Below are positions 6,303 through 6,412 of a DNA stretch of 6,412 nt, one piece after another. Numbering within the stretch: position 1 is the first letter of the stretch; the number at the start of each line of letters is the position of its first letter. The notes under the pieces were generated by a model that was not told where the DNA came from, searched no databases, and worked only from the letters and a program-made list of their open reading frames with translations. The translations under genes were made by a program, and so were the position numbers. Source of the stretch: Methylomonas sp. (GTDB taxonomy: Bacteria > Pseudomonadota > Gammaproteobacteria > Methylococcales > Methylomonadaceae); NCBI GenBank assembly GCA_026990815.1, contig JALXCS010000150.1, positions 1-6,412 of the forward strand. Direction: 5' to 3'.

Positions 6303-6412
6303 TGTATAGTTCGAGCTTTTTCAATCCGACCAAAGAATGAGGAAACTTATGAAGAAATATCGTCAGCTGACCGAAGCACAACGATACCAGATTGAAGCAT
6401 TAAAGAAAGCAA
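6303..6412 (+). mobile_element. Left end of an IS30-type insertion sequence (boundary approximate)
   Basis: IS30-family elements carry a terminal inverted repeat of roughly 20-30 bases starting only a few tens of bases before the transposase ATG. That places the left end near 6300. TGTATAGTTCGAGC at 6303-6316 is the best candidate start of the repeat, but the right-hand repeat lies outside the window, so the exact edge cannot be confirmed. Confidence 0.4.
6349..6412 (+). CDS. IS30-family transposase, 5' end only
   Basis: Only the first 21 codons are in the window, reading MKKYRQLTEAQRYQIEALKK and on past the right edge. The pattern of a short basic start, then QLT-x-x-QRYQI-x-AL, is characteristic of the N-terminal helix-turn-helix region of IS30-family transposases, which bind the element's terminal repeats and catalyse a copy-out type of transposition with a DDE domain further downstream. 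The start is supported by GAGGA (6339-6343) five bases before the ATG. It is divergent from the six-gene operon. Whether the full gene is intact cannot be judged from here. Confidence 0.85.
   Translation, partial: MKKYRQLTEAQRYQIEALKKA

Overview
The window is AT-rich bacterial DNA, most likely from a gammaproteobacterium. This is a guess from codon style, a FabG-type reductase resembling aryl-polyene cluster enzymes, and a group II intron and IS30-type transposase of kinds common in bacteria. No gene here fixes the genus.

Layout: positions 1-124 are the 3' end of a group II intron on the + strand, with a well-formed domain V and a domain VI carrying a bulged A. A short gap (125-189) separates it from a tightly packed block of six genes, all on the - strand, covering 190-6216. 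Read in the direction of transcription they are: a small helical protein of unknown function (6216-5890), a polytopic membrane protein of unknown family (5851-4862), an exported c-type cytochrome (4846-4022), a FabG-like short-chain dehydrogenase/reductase (4018-3299), a protein with starch/glycogen-binding (CBM21-type) modules fused to an endonuclease/exonuclease/phosphatase (EEP) domain (3302-1800), and a phospholipase D-superfamily protein with two HKD-type motifs (1785-190). Gaps are 38, 15, 3, -4 and 14 bases, so the block looks like one operon. At the right edge, on the + strand, an IS30-family transposase gene begins at 6349 and runs out of the window.

How the genes might work together is not established. 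The last two genes are the most distinctive. Both encode predicted cytosolic phosphoester-cleaving enzymes, and the first carries apparent glucan-binding modules. A polysaccharide-anchored phosphatase or nuclease paired with a PLD-type phosphodiesterase is therefore a reasonable working idea. The first genes (membrane protein plus heme c protein) point to the cell envelope and electron transfer. The reductase sits between the two halves. The block is bracketed by two mobile elements, an intron end on the left and an IS30 start on the right, which suggests an accessory or rearranged region.
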